A stretch of DNA of 41,549 nucleotides from CALJIC01 sp039805565 (GCA_039805565.1 JBDLTZ010000200.1:1-41549), one strand, 5' to 3'; counted from the stretch's first letter, positions 11,925 through 20,511 are shown. Translations and numbers: made by a program. Notes: a model not told the origin generated them from the sequence alone.

Positions 11925-13214
11925 ATGCGCCCGAATATCCTGTACCTCCACTCGCACGACACCGGCCGCGTCATCCAACCCTACGGCCACCCGGTGTCCA
12001 CGCCCAACCTGCAGCGTCTGGCTGACGAGGGCGTCCTCTTCCGCCAGGCGTTCTGCGCTGCGCCCACCTGCTCGCCCAGCCGCGCCGCGCTCCTCACCGG
12101 CCAGGCGCCTCACACGGCCGGCATGCTCGGCCTGGCCCATCGCGGCTTCGCCCTGCACGACTACGGCCAGCACCTGCTCCATACGCTGCGGCCCCTCGGC
12201 TACACCGCCGCGCTCTTCGGCGTGCAGCACATCGCGCCCGACCCCGCCGCGATCGGGTACGACCACGTGGACACGACGAGCGACCGCGCTGAGCATGTGG
12301 CCCCCGCCGCCGCGGCCTTCCTCCAGCAGGCGCAGCAGCCGTTCCTGCTCGACGTCGGCTTCTTCGAGGTCCACCGCGAGTACCCCGACCCCGGCCCCGG
12401 GCCGCACTACACCGCGCCTGCCGCCGGCCTGCCCGACACGCCCCAGACGCGCGCCGATATGGCGGCCCACTTCGCCTCCGTCCGTCAGCTGGACTGGGGC
12501 GTGGGCGTGGTGCTTGACGCCCTCGAGCGCGCTGGGCTGGCCGAGAACACACTGGTTATCTCGACCACCGACCACGGCATCGCTTTCCCCGGCCACAAGT
12601 GCACGCTCACCGAGCGCGGCACCGGCGTGTCGCTGATCGTGCGCGGCCCGGGCGGCTTCACAGGTGGCCAGGTGCTCGATGGGCTCGTGTCGCAGGTCGA
12701 CCTTTTCCCGACCCTCTGCGACCTGCTGGAGATCGCGCCGCCGCCCTGGCTCCAGGGCCGCTCGCTCCTGCCGCTGCTGCGCGGCGAGGCCCAGGAGGTC
12801 AACGACGCGATCTTCGCCGAGGTGACCTACCACGCCGCCTACGAGCCGCAGCGCGCCGTCCGCACCCGCCGCTACACCTATATCCGCCGCTTCGACGGCC
12901 GCGGTCGCCCGGTGCTGCCGAACATTGACGATAGCCCGAGCAAGGATGTCCTGCTCCGCCACGGCCTCGCCAGCCGCCCTGTGGACGACGAGGCGCTCTA
13001 CGACCGGGTGTTCGACCCGCAGGAGACGCGCAACGTGGCCGCAGACCCCAAGCTCTTCCCGATCCTGTCCGATATGCGCGCCCGCCTCGAGCGCTGGATG
13101 CGCGACACCGGCGACCCGCTGCTGGGCGGGCCGGTGCCGCTCCCGCCCGGCGGCGTGGCGAACGACCCGGACGGCCTCTCGCCCTCCGAGCCCACCACGG
13201 TGGTGGGGGAGTAA
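11925..13214 (+). CDS. Sulfatase (formylglycine-dependent)
   Basis: A 429-residue enzyme of the alkaline phosphatase superfamily. The start at 11925 (MRPNILYLHSHDTG) has AAGG upstream and lies after the -10 at 11883; the frame is open earlier but unsupported. The signature CSPSRAALLTG has C49 as the residue that becomes formylglycine. Metal ligands are expected from the N-terminal HSHD segment and from TTDHGIAFPGHK. No signal peptide is seen, so it appears cytosolic. The pattern resembles the N-sulfoglucosamine sulfohydrolase (heparan N-sulfatase) branch; the true substrate is unknown. No formylglycine-generating enzyme gene lies in the window. It is followed after nine bases by the MOSC gene, probably in one operon. 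Confidence 0.9.
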   Translation: MRPNILYLHSHDTGRVIQPYGHPVSTPNLQRLADEGVLFRQAFCAAPTCSPSRAALLTGQAPHTAGMLGLAHRGFALHDYGQHLLHTLRPLGYTAALFGVQHIAPDPAAIGYDHVDTTSDRAEHVAPAAAAFLQQAQQPFLLDVGFFEVHREYPDPGPGPHYTAPAAGLPDTPQTRADMAAHFASVRQLDWGVGVVLDALERAGLAENTLVISTTDHGIAFPGHKCTLTERGTGVSLIVRGPGGFTGGQVLDGLVSQVDLFPTLCDLLEIAPPPWLQGRSLLPLLRGEAQEVNDAIFAEVTYHAAYEPQRAVRTRRYTYIRRFDGRGRPVLPNIDDSPSKDVLLRHGLASRPVDDEALYDRVFDPQETRNVAADPKLFPILSDMRARLERWMRDTGDPLLGGPVPLPPGGVANDPDGLSPSEPTTVVGE

Positions 13215-13223
13215 GGAATCATT

Positions 13224-13880
13224 ATGATTAGCATCCACACGCTGCTCGTCGGCCAGCCCCAGACCGCGACGGACGAGAAGGGCATCTGGCGCTCGGCCAT
13301 CTTCCGCCAGCCCGTGGCCGGGCCAGTGGCCCTCGGGCCGCGTGGCCTGGCCGGCGACCAGGTGGGCGACACGAAGAACCACGGCTCGCCCGACCAGGCC
13401 GTCTGCTGCCACCCGCTGGCGCACTACGCCCACTGGAACGAGGTCTATGGCCTGAACTCGCCCGAGGCGATGCTTGGACCGGGCGCTGTTGGCGAGAACT
13501 GGACGATCGCCGGCGCCGACGAGGCCGGCTGCTGCGTCGGTGATATCTTCGCCGTGGGGAGCGCGCGGGTCCAGGTCACCGCGCCGCGCTACCCGTGCAG
13601 CAAGCAGGAGCGCAAGGTACGGCTGCCCAAATTCCTCAGCCGCACCACGGAGAGCCTCCGCACCGGCTGGTACCTGCGGGTCCTTGAGCCCGGCACGGTT
13701 CAGGCCGGCGACGAGCTGGCGCTGCTGGAGCGGCCGCACGCCACGCTCAGCATCCACCGCCTCGCCGCGCACGCCCTCACCTCGTTCGACGACGACTTTG
13801 CGCGCGAGCTGCTCGAGGTGCCTGAGCTCGCCGCCGGCTGGAAGCGCATCGTGAAGCTCAAGCTGGACCGGGAGGTGTAA
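13224..13880 (+). CDS. MOSC-domain protein (YiiM-like)
   Basis: A 218-residue cytosolic protein. MOSC domains occur at the C-terminus of molybdenum cofactor sulfurase and in YiiM-type proteins that handle molybdenum cofactor or reduce N-hydroxylated bases. Seen are GPRGLAGDQVGDTKNHGSPDQAV, the central GAVGENW and the conserved cysteine C125 in PRYPCSKQERK, which would bind the cofactor or carry sulfur. The C-terminal 3-helix tail (LSIHRLAAHALTSFDDD...LLEVPELAAGWK) matches the YiiM alpha domain. The start at 13224 follows AAGGAATC and is nine bases after the sulfatase stop, so the two are probably co-transcribed. Confidence 0.88.
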   Translation: MISIHTLLVGQPQTATDEKGIWRSAIFRQPVAGPVALGPRGLAGDQVGDTKNHGSPDQAVCCHPLAHYAHWNEVYGLNSPEAMLGPGAVGENWTIAGADEAGCCVGDIFAVGSARVQVTAPRYPCSKQERKVRLPKFLSRTTESLRTGWYLRVLEPGTVQAGDELALLERPHATLSIHRLAAHALTSFDDDFARELLEVPELAAGWKRIVKLKLDREV

Positions 13881-13908
13881 CTATGGGAGATGCGAGGCCG
13901 AGAAAGTA

Positions 13909-14094
13909 ATGACCCTTAAAGTGACCCTCGCCGAGGTGCTGACGCCCGAGCTGCTCGAGCGGCACCGCGACCACATCCTGGACTTTCTCCACCTGGAGGG
14001 GGTCGCCCCGCACCCGCACGACCTCGGCGCCACGGTGCTGAGCGACCGCCAGCTCAAGGAGCTGCTTGAGGAGATCGCGGAGGGGAGCCGCTGA
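13909..14094 (+). CDS. Small hypothetical protein (61 aa)
   Basis: A short acidic, helical protein with a very strong G/C third-position bias, which argues that it is real. It has no signal or membrane segment. The start at 13909 follows GAGAAAG, 28 bases after the MOSC stop, so it is probably the last gene of the sulfatase-MOSC unit. I recognise no family. Its last 41 bases overlap the 3' end of the minus-strand ATPase gene tail to tail. Confidence 0.6.
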   Translation: MTLKVTLAEVLTPELLERHRDHILDFLHLEGVAPHPHDLGATVLSDRQLKELLEEIAEGSR

Positions 14095-15010
14095 GCAGCG
14101 CCACGAACACGTCCTCGAGCGAGGGGTCGATCCGCTCGGCGCGCGCGTCGCTCACCCCGGCCGCGCCGAGCGCTCGTACCACCTCCGCCGCGCGCCGCGC
14201 GGCGCTGTCCACGATTGCGTGCAGCCGCGCCCCGTGCGGCGCCACCTCGCGTACGCCGGGTAGCCGCTCCGCCACATCGCGCGCCAGGTCCTGCGGCGTG
14301 CCCTCGATCTCCAGCACATCCCCCGTCAGCGCCGTGCGCTTCAGCGCCTCCGGTGTGTCGAGCGCCACCAGCCGCCCGCCGTACATCAGCCCGATCCGGT
14401 GGCAGTGCTCGGCCTCATCCATGAAGTGCGTGGTCACGAACACCGTCACGCCGCTGGACGCCAGCTCGTAGATCAGCTCCCAGAACGCCCGCCGCGCCTC
14501 GGGGTCTACGCCGCTGGTCGGCTCGTCCAGGAACAGCACCCGCGGCCGGTGTACGATCGCGCATCCTAGCGCCAGCCGCTGGCGCCACCCGCCCGAGAGG
14601 TTGCTCGTCAGCTCGCGCTCACGCCCGGTGAGCCCGGCCATCGCCACCAGCTCGCTGATCCGCGCGGCCTGCTCGCGGCGCGGCGTGCCGTACACCGAGG
14701 CGTAGAACTCCATATTCTCGCGCACGGTCAGGTCGCTGTACAGGCTGAACTTCTGCGACATGTAGCCGATCTGGGCGCGGATCTGCTCGGCCTGCCGCCC
14801 CACATCCAGCCCCAGCACCCGTCCCACGCCGGAGCTTGGCGCCAGCAGGCCGCACAGCATGCGGATGGTGGTGGTCTTGCCCGAGCCGTTCGGCCCAAGG
14901 AAGCCGAAGACCTCGCCGGCCCGCACCTGGAGCGACACATCATCCACAGCGACGAACTGCCCGAAGCGTCGGGTCAGGTGCTCGGTCTCGACGGTGTAGC
15001 GCTCAGTCAT
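14054..15010 (-). CDS. ABC transporter ATP-binding protein (second half of a split YbhF-like pair)
   Basis: A 318-residue ATPase. Walker A is GPNGSGKTT, the Q-loop is YMSQKF, the signature is LSGGWRQR, Walker B is VLFLDEPTSGVDP and the H-loop is TTHFMDEAEHC. The C-terminal 90 residues form the extra domain common in ABC-2 drug exporters, ending in LEDVFVALLSG. It overlaps the Usp gene by one base (TGATG). Together with the ATPase at 15946-16890 it corresponds to E. coli YbhF, in which both ATPase domains are in one chain. It is the last gene of the TetR-controlled operon and its end overlaps the small plus-strand gene by 41 bases. Confidence 0.93.
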   Translation of the reverse strand: MTERYTVETEHLTRRFGQFVAVDDVSLQVRAGEVFGFLGPNGSGKTTTIRMLCGLLAPSSGVGRVLGLDVGRQAEQIRAQIGYMSQKFSLYSDLTVRENMEFYASVYGTPRREQAARISELVAMAGLTGRERELTSNLSGGWRQRLALGCAIVHRPRVLFLDEPTSGVDPEARRAFWELIYELASSGVTVFVTTHFMDEAEHCHRIGLMYGGRLVALDTPEALKRTALTGDVLEIEGTPQDLARDVAERLPGVREVAPHGARLHAIVDSAARRAAEVVRALGAAGVSDARAERIDPSLEDVFVALLSGSPPRSPQAAP

Positions 15011-15906
15011 CAGATAGCTCCTTCACCCTCCGCCAGCTCGCCGCCCGGCCGCACCAGCAGCACCGGGGCGCCCGCTCGCTCCACCACCTTGCTCGCCACG
15101 CTGCCAAGCCACAGCCGCCGCCAGCCGCCGCGCCCGTGCGTTGCCATTACGATCAGGTCGGCGCGCTCCTCGGCGCACGCTGCGAGAATACGCTCGGCTG
15201 GTTCGCCGATGCTCACCTGCGCCCGCGCCGCGAGCCCCGCGCCCCGCAGCCGCGCTGCTACCCCCTCGAGGTACGCGGCGGCGTGCGCCCGTTCCGCCTC
15301 ATGGTCGGCGGCCACCGCCACCAGCGTCAGCTCAGCGCCTGTGGCTGACGCGAGCAGCCGCGCCTCAGCCAGCGCCAGCTCGGCGAACGCCGAGCCGTCC
15401 AGCGGCACAAGCAGCCGTCGGTACGGCGCCCTGGCCGGCGTGCCCTCCTCGTCACTGGCCCGCACCAGCAGCAGCGGCGTCGCCACCGCCTGCAGCACCT
15501 TCGCCGCCACACTCCCCAGTATCCACGCGCGCGCCGCTCCGTGGCCGTGGGTCGCCATCGCCACCAGCCCCACACGCACGTCGCGGTCAGCCCGCCCCAC
15601 GATCGCCTCGGCCGCGTCCTCAGCGGGGCAGACCTCGGTCTCCGCCTCGATGCCGTCCGCGCGCAGCCGCTCGGCGGTGTCCCGTAGGTACACATCCGCC
15701 CGCTCGAGCGTCGCCTCCTCCCACGAGTCGCGCAGCTCTACCGGCATTGTGGTCCGCCAGAACAGCGACTGGCTGGTCTCGCCGGGTGTCACGACCCGCA
15801 GCAGTAGTAGTGTATCCCCTGACGCCCGCGCCATTGCTGCGGCGTGCGGCAGCGCGACCTCGGCCTGCCTCGAGCCGTCTAGCGGGACAAGTATGCAGCG
15901 CCTCAT
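15010..15906 (-). CDS. Universal stress protein, two Usp domains in tandem
   Basis: A 298-residue cytosolic protein made of two Usp domains, residues about 1-145 and 150-290. Each ends with the ATP-binding pattern: ATHGHGAARAWILGSVAAKV in the first and ATHGRGGWRRLWLGSVASKV in the second, both followed by PxLLVR. The start at 15906 (MRRCILVPLDGS) has GGAGG seven bases upstream; a start twelve codons earlier lacks this. Tandem Usp proteins bind ATP and are linked to stress survival. It lies between two ABC ATPase genes and overlaps the next by one base, so it is firmly within the exporter operon. That position is unusual and suggests it senses or tunes export energy, though this is inference. 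Confidence 0.92.
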   Translation of the reverse strand: MRRCILVPLDGSRQAEVALPHAAAMARASGDTLLLLRVVTPGETSQSLFWRTTMPVELRDSWEEATLERADVYLRDTAERLRADGIEAETEVCPAEDAAEAIVGRADRDVRVGLVAMATHGHGAARAWILGSVAAKVLQAVATPLLLVRASDEEGTPARAPYRRLLVPLDGSAFAELALAEARLLASATGAELTLVAVAADHEAERAHAAAYLEGVAARLRGAGLAARAQVSIGEPAERILAACAEERADLIVMATHGRGGWRRLWLGSVASKVVERAGAPVLLVRPGGELAEGEGAI

Positions 15907-15945
15907 TGCGGCCTCCTCCCCCTGAACGGGGCTCAGAAACATCGC

Positions 15946-16890
15946 TCAGCCCGCCGCCGGGTTTCGCGCCCCGGCGCTCAGGTACATGAACACGTCCTCC
16001 ATCGTCGGCGCCACCCGGCGCAGCGAGTGGAGCGCCGCGCCGCCGTTCGCCAGCGCGTGACCCAGAGCTCCCTCGTCCGAGCTCGCATCCGCCACCACGT
16101 GCAGCCGGTCGCCGAACACCTGCACATCGCGCACTCCCGGCGTACGGCGCAGCGCTCGGTCGGCCGCATCGCGCGGCGTCGCCTGCACCTCCAGCACCAC
16201 CCCGTCCACCAGCCGCTGGAGCTCGCGCGGTGTCCCGCTTGCCAGCAGCCGCCCCTCGCGCATGAACCCGACGTAGTGGCAGCGGTCGGCCTCGTCCATG
16301 TACGGTGTTGAGACTAGCACCGTCATGCCCTGGCGCACCACCGCCTCGCGCAGAATATCCCAGAACTCGCGCCGCGAGACTGGGTCCACGCCGGTGGTCG
16401 GCTCGTCCAGGAAGAGCACCGCCGGGCTGTGGATGAGTGCGCAGGCCAGCGCCAGCTTCTGCTTCATCCCGCCCGAGAGCGCCTCGGCGCGCCGGCCCTG
16501 GAACGGCGCGAGCCGGCTGAAGGCCAGCAGGCGCTCCATCAGCGCCGGCTGCTTAGCCCGCGGCACACCGTAGACATCGGCGAAGAACTGCATGTTCTCG
16601 CGCACGGTCAGGTCGCCGTACAGCCCGAAGCGCTGCGCCACATAGCCGATCATCCGTCGCGCACGCTCGGCGTCGCGCGTCACGTCCACCCCTGCCACCG
16701 CCGCCGTGCCGCGCTGCGGCGTCAGCGCCCCGGTCAACATGCGGAGCGTCGTCGTCTTGCCCGCGCCGTCCGGCCCCACCAGCCCGTAGATCGTCCCGCG
16801 CGGCACCCGCAGGCTCACGCCGTCTACCGCCCGCACGCCGCCGAAGGAGCGCGCCAGGTCCACCGTCTCGATGGCGTAGGTCTCGTTCAT
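15946..16890 (-). CDS. ABC transporter ATP-binding protein (first half of a split YbhF-like pair)
   Basis: A 314-residue ATPase. Walker A is GPDGAGKTT, the Q-loop is YVAQRF, the signature is LSGGMKQK, Walker B is VLFLDEPTTGVDP and the switch region is STPYMDEADRC. Where most ABC proteins have a histidine (TTH or STH), this one has STPYMDEA, a feature also known from the first half of YbhF-type ATPases. A catalytically weak site paired with a full partner (14054-15010) would form an asymmetric heterodimer. It starts two bases after the HlyD gene stop and is coupled to it. Confidence 0.92.
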   Translation of the reverse strand: MNETYAIETVDLARSFGGVRAVDGVSLRVPRGTIYGLVGPDGAGKTTTLRMLTGALTPQRGTAAVAGVDVTRDAERARRMIGYVAQRFGLYGDLTVRENMQFFADVYGVPRAKQPALMERLLAFSRLAPFQGRRAEALSGGMKQKLALACALIHSPAVLFLDEPTTGVDPVSRREFWDILREAVVRQGMTVLVSTPYMDEADRCHYVGFMREGRLLASGTPRELQRLVDGVVLEVQATPRDAADRALRRTPGVRDVQVFGDRLHVVADASSDEGALGHALANGGAALHSLRRVAPTMEDVFMYLSAGARNPAAG

Positions 16891-16892
16891 CG

Positions 16893-18515
16893 CTACCCCT
16901 CGCGGATCACCGCGTCGGCCGGCATGCCCGGCTTGAGCGCCCGATCCGGGTTCGGCAGCTCCACCCGCACCGCGAAGACCGTCGTCGCGCGCTCGTCCTT
17001 GGTCTGCACGTTGCGCGGAGTGAACTCCGCTTCCTGCGCGATGAAGGTCACGCGGCCGGCGAAGGTGCGCCCCGGGAAGCTGTCAACCGTCACGTCCACC
17101 TGCTGCCCCTGGCGCACCCGCCCGATGTCGGTCTCGCCCACGTAGATCGTCAGCCGCACTGTGTCGAGCGCCCCCACCGTCATCAGCGGCGCGCCGGGCG
17201 CCACAAACTCGCCGACGTGCACCGGCCGGCTCAGCACCACGCCGTCCACCGGGCTGGTGAGCGTGGCCTTGGCGATCTGCACCTCCACCTGGTGCGCCGC
17301 GGCCCGCGCCTGGGCCAGCTGCGCCTCGGCGGCCTGCACCTGTTCGCCGCGCGCCCCCTCCCGCACCAGCTCCAGCCGCGCCTCAGCCTGGGCCAGCTGC
17401 GCCTCGAGCGACGCCAGCTGCGCCTGCGCGTTATCCGCCGCCGCCTTGAGCTGCTGCGGGCTCTCGCGGATCGCCTGCACCGCGTCGAGCGTGCGCTGCG
17501 CGGCCGCGAGCGCTGTCTGCGCCTGGGCCAGGTCCTCCCGCGTCGCCCCAGACTCGGCTTTCGCCAGCTGGGCGGCGGCGGCCCGTAGCTGCTGCTCGGC
17601 CGTCTGCACGCCCGTCACCTCGGCCTGGCGCGCCGCCTCGGCCTGCGTCACCGCCAGCTGCACCGCCTCCTCTGCCTGGCGCAGCGCCGCCTCAGTCTGG
17701 ACGAACTGAGCGTAGTAGTGCTCCCGCAGCCCGTCGCTGGCCGTGTTCTCGCGCTGCGGCTGGCCCGTCGTCGGGTTGTAGACCGTCGGGCTCACCGGGT
17801 CCTTACCGGTGTCCTGCACGTACTGCCAGTTGTAGCTCGCCTGGGCGTAGCGCGCCTGGGCCTGCGTGAGCGCCTGGGCGCTCTGGTCCACCGCCGCCTC
17901 GGCCTGAGTCTTTGCCAGCGAGAACCGGTCGCGCGTGGCCTGCAGCCCTGCCTGAGCCTGCGCCTGCGCGGCGCGGGCTGACTCCAGGTCCTCGGGCCGG
18001 CTCCCGGCACGCAGCTTCTCCAGCGCCCGCGCCGCCGAGTCGCGCGCGGCCTGGGCCTGCGCCACCTGCACCGCGAGCTCCTGCGGGTTGCTCAGGATCG
18101 CCATCGCGTTCTCGTAGGCCCGCTCTGCCCCGTCGCGCGCGGCCCGCGCCTGCGCCACCTGCGCCTCGGCCGCCGCCACCTCCTCGGCGCGCGAGCCGGC
18201 CTTCAGCAGCGCCAGGTTCGCCTCGGCCACCGCCACTGCCGCCTGCGCCTGCTCCAGCTGCGCCTCCTGCAGTGCTGTGTCGAGCTGCGCCAGCACCTCT
18301 GCGGCCTGCACGTTCTGCCCCTCCTCGGCCGGCATCACCTGCACGCGACCCGCAACCTCGGCGGTGATCAGCACGTCCTCGGCCTCGATCGTCCCCGAGC
18401 CGCTCAGCAGCGCTGATGCTTCGGCCACTGCGCGCTGATTCCACCACCAGTACCCGCCGCCGATCAAGGTCGCTATCAGCAGAACCGGCAGCACAACCCG
18501 AGCTCGCTGGTGCAT
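16893..18515 (-). CDS. HlyD-family membrane fusion / adaptor protein of the exporter
   Basis: A 540-residue protein with one N-terminal membrane anchor (LPVLLIATLIGGGYWWW), a split lipoyl/barrel-sandwich region (EVAGRVQVMPAEEGQNV near residues 54-70 and ATLTSPVDGVVLSRPVHVGEFV later) and a very long Ala/Gln-rich helical hairpin between. In the hairpin an AGSR/EGAR-type hinge recurs at least four times, each followed by E-x-(V/L) and a run of heptad-like QA repeats, so it grew by internal duplication. The C-terminal beta domain is VRLTIYVGETDIGRVRQGQQVDVTVDSF. At 540 residues it is well over the roughly 330 of YbhG. GGAGG lies close before the ATG. It would link the inner membrane permease outward. 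Confidence 0.93.
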   Translation of the reverse strand: MHQRARVVLPVLLIATLIGGGYWWWNQRAVAEASALLSGSGTIEAEDVLITAEVAGRVQVMPAEEGQNVQAAEVLAQLDTALQEAQLEQAQAAVAVAEANLALLKAGSRAEEVAAAEAQVAQARAARDGAERAYENAMAILSNPQELAVQVAQAQAARDSAARALEKLRAGSRPEDLESARAAQAQAQAGLQATRDRFSLAKTQAEAAVDQSAQALTQAQARYAQASYNWQYVQDTGKDPVSPTVYNPTTGQPQRENTASDGLREHYYAQFVQTEAALRQAEEAVQLAVTQAEAARQAEVTGVQTAEQQLRAAAAQLAKAESGATREDLAQAQTALAAAQRTLDAVQAIRESPQQLKAAADNAQAQLASLEAQLAQAEARLELVREGARGEQVQAAEAQLAQARAAAHQVEVQIAKATLTSPVDGVVLSRPVHVGEFVAPGAPLMTVGALDTVRLTIYVGETDIGRVRQGQQVDVTVDSFPGRTFAGRVTFIAQEAEFTPRNVQTKDERATTVFAVRVELPNPDRALKPGMPADAVIREG

Positions 18516-18647
18516 CCTCGTCCTCCATTGTGGCTCTACAAGTGTGGAGCTCTCAATCCAAAATCCCTATAGCGGAGTGCACAAACGTCGATCGTGTCTG
18601 ATGATTGTTCACAGTGTCCTGACGCCCTCGGGCTTAAGCGTTTCGCT

Positions 18648-19778
18648 CTAGTCCAAGCTCTTGCGGAACCGCAGCGACGCCAGCGCGATCAGCGCCGCGC
18701 CGAACACTGTCAGCGACACGATCTGCGGCATCAGCGCCGGCAGATCCACCCCCTTAATCACGATGCCGCGCACCACTACCAGGAAGTAGGTCAGCGGGAT
18801 CACGCCGCTCACCAACTGGAGGAAGGCCGGCATCGCCGCCACCGGGTAGATGAAGCCCGAGAGGAAGATCGAGGGCAGCATCGTCAGAAAGGTCAGCAGG
18901 AAGGCCTCCTGCTGCGTGTTCGCCACCGTGGAGATCAGCAGCCCGATGCCGAGCGTGGAGATCAGGAACAGGCACGAGATCGCCAGCAGCAGCAGCACGC
19001 TCCCCTTGATCGGCACGCCGAACCAGAAGGTGCCGATCAGTAGCACCTCCGCCATAATCAGCAGCGCCACCAGGGCGTACGGCAGGATCTTCCCAATGAT
19101 CAGCTCGATCGGGCGGATTGGCGTGACGATCAGCTGCTCGATCGTCCCGCGCTCCCGCTCGCGCACGATCGCCGACGCCGTCAGCAGCGTGGCCTGCAAC
19201 TGCAGCACCATGCCGATCAGCCCGGGGATCATGAACACCGCGCTCGCCATGTCCGGGTTGTACCAGACCCGCGTCCGTACCTCCACCGGCGGCACAATCG
19301 CGCTCGCCTGCCCCCGCCGCTCCAGCGCCTGCTGCTGCACCTCGGTGGCCGTGGCCTGTCCGATCAGCCGCGCCGCCGCTAGCGACGACGAGGCCACCGT
19401 CGGGTCCGAGCCGTCCAGCACGAACACCACCTGCGCCCCGCGCCCCGCCAGTACATCCTGCCCGTAGGTCGGCGGGATGATCACTGCGGCGCGGGCCGCC
19501 CCGCCGTCGACCTGCTCGGCTATCTCGCGCTCGCTGCCCACGTAGCGCGCCACGGCGAACTGGCCCGACTGCACGAACGCCTCGACGAGCTGGCGGCTCT
19601 GCGGCGAGCGGTCCTGGTCGAACACGGCCAGCGGCACGTTGCGGACATCGGTGGTGGCGGCGTAGCCCAGCAGGATGAGCTGCATCAGCGGCGCTACGAA
19701 CATCACCGCCAGTGTGCGCGGGTCGCGGAAGATGTGGATGAACTCCTTGCGGATCACCGGCCCGATGCGTCCGAACAT
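18648..19778 (-). CDS. ABC-2 type transporter permease (YbhR/YhhJ-like)
   Basis: A 376-residue permease. The N-terminal IRKEFIHIFRDPRTLAVMFVAPLMQLILLGYA is the typical first amphipathic helix plus membrane segment. A large extracellular domain (about residues 45-170) follows, then five membrane segments including AVFMIPGLIGMVLQLQATLLTASAIVRERERGTIEQLIVTPI, the family hallmark loop. E. coli has two such permeases (YbhS and YbhR); only one is present here, so it probably forms a homodimer served by the two ATPases. It lies 74 bases after tetR, with an operator-like repeat (19795-19812) between, and 132 bases before the HlyD gene. Confidence 0.93.
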   Translation of the reverse strand: MFGRIGPVIRKEFIHIFRDPRTLAVMFVAPLMQLILLGYAATTDVRNVPLAVFDQDRSPQSRQLVEAFVQSGQFAVARYVGSEREIAEQVDGGAARAAVIIPPTYGQDVLAGRGAQVVFVLDGSDPTVASSSLAAARLIGQATATEVQQQALERRGQASAIVPPVEVRTRVWYNPDMASAVFMIPGLIGMVLQLQATLLTASAIVRERERGTIEQLIVTPIRPIELIIGKILPYALVALLIMAEVLLIGTFWFGVPIKGSVLLLLAISCLFLISTLGIGLLISTVANTQQEAFLLTFLTMLPSIFLSGFIYPVAAMPAFLQLVSGVIPLTYFLVVVRGIVIKGVDLPALMPQIVSLTVFGAALIALASLRFRKSLD

Positions 19779-19794
19779 AGGACGTACCTCGTTC

Positions 19795-19812
19795 TGACTG
19801 ATGAGTCAATCA
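19795..19812. promoter_or_regulatory. Probable TetR operator upstream of the permease gene
   Basis: TGACTGATGAGTCAATCA: half-sites TGACTG and CAATCA around six bases. It matches the site at 20526-20543 at 15 of 18 positions and lies 17 bases before the permease ATG. Confidence 0.6.
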
Positions 19813-19852
19813 ATAGTTCACACGACCCATGGTCTGGCGCCGTCTGTGCGTC

Positions 19853-20470
19853 TTATCGCTCTTCTATACCGTGCAGGAAGATGTCGACCGCCGTCGTTAC
19901 CACGGTCTCGTCTGACGTCGCCAGCGCCTCCGGCTGCCGGAAGACCTCGCGCACCATGATCTGCGCGATAAACATGCCGATGAAGCTGCGCGTGGCAATC
20001 ATCGGGTCCACGCGGCGCATGCGACCCAGCTCCATTTGATACTCCAAGTAGCGCACCACCAGGCCGAACACCCGCACGATCGCGGCCTTGTAGAGCATCT
20101 CCGATATCTGTGGGAAGCGGATGGCCTCGCTCAGCAGGATGCGGAAGACCGCCAGGTTGCCCGGCGCCGCGATGACGCTCAGGTAGCTCCGCCCGATCAG
20201 CGTCAGCCCCTCGCGTGGCGGCAGCTCCATCAGTCGCTCCGGGTGCGCCGCCAGGCTCACGATCGGCGCACGCTCCTGAAGGATGGAGAAGAAGAGGTCC
20301 TGCTTGTCCTTGAAGTAGTGGTAGATCAGCCCGGGCGAGATGCCGCCCGCCGCCTCTGCGATGTCCTTGTTCGTGGCCTTCTGGAAGCCCTTGGTGCTGA
20401 ACACCTCCAGCGCGGCCTGCATGATCTGCTGGCGCCGGTCGGCGACCTCTGGCTGCTGCCCGTCTGTCAT
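19853..20470 (-). CDS. TetR-family transcriptional regulator of the exporter operon (CecR-like)
   Basis: A 205-residue repressor-type protein. The N-terminal DNA-binding domain runs from RRQQIMQAALEVFSTKGFQKATNKDIAEAAGGISPGLIYHYFKDKQDLF and is textbook TetR. The remainder is the all-helical ligand domain, ending in a segment like TetR_C (SFIGMFIAQIMVREVF). The start at 20470 (MTDGQQPEV) has GCGGA upstream; an ATG at 20488 is also possible but lacks a ribosome-binding site. It is the first gene of the operon with permease, HlyD, two ATPases and Usp. Its promoter carries one operator-like site over the -35 and another just after the start point, so it very probably represses itself and the exporter. 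Confidence 0.92.
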   Translation of the reverse strand: MTDGQQPEVADRRQQIMQAALEVFSTKGFQKATNKDIAEAAGGISPGLIYHYFKDKQDLFFSILQERAPIVSLAAHPERLMELPPREGLTLIGRSYLSVIAAPGNLAVFRILLSEAIRFPQISEMLYKAAIVRVFGLVVRYLEYQMELGRMRRVDPMIATRSFIGMFIAQIMVREVFRQPEALATSDETVVTTAVDIFLHGIEER

Positions 20471-20487
20471 TGGAGTCGTTCCGCTCA

Positions 20488-20503
20488 TTGACTGGTCAAT
20501 CAA
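20488..20503. promoter_or_regulatory. Probable TetR operator, promoter-proximal site
   Basis: TTGACTGGTCAATCAA, an inverted repeat with half-sites TGACTG and CAATCA around two bases. It sits directly after the predicted start point (about 20505) of the tetR promoter. Confidence 0.6.
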
Positions 20504-20511
20504 GTGCGCTC

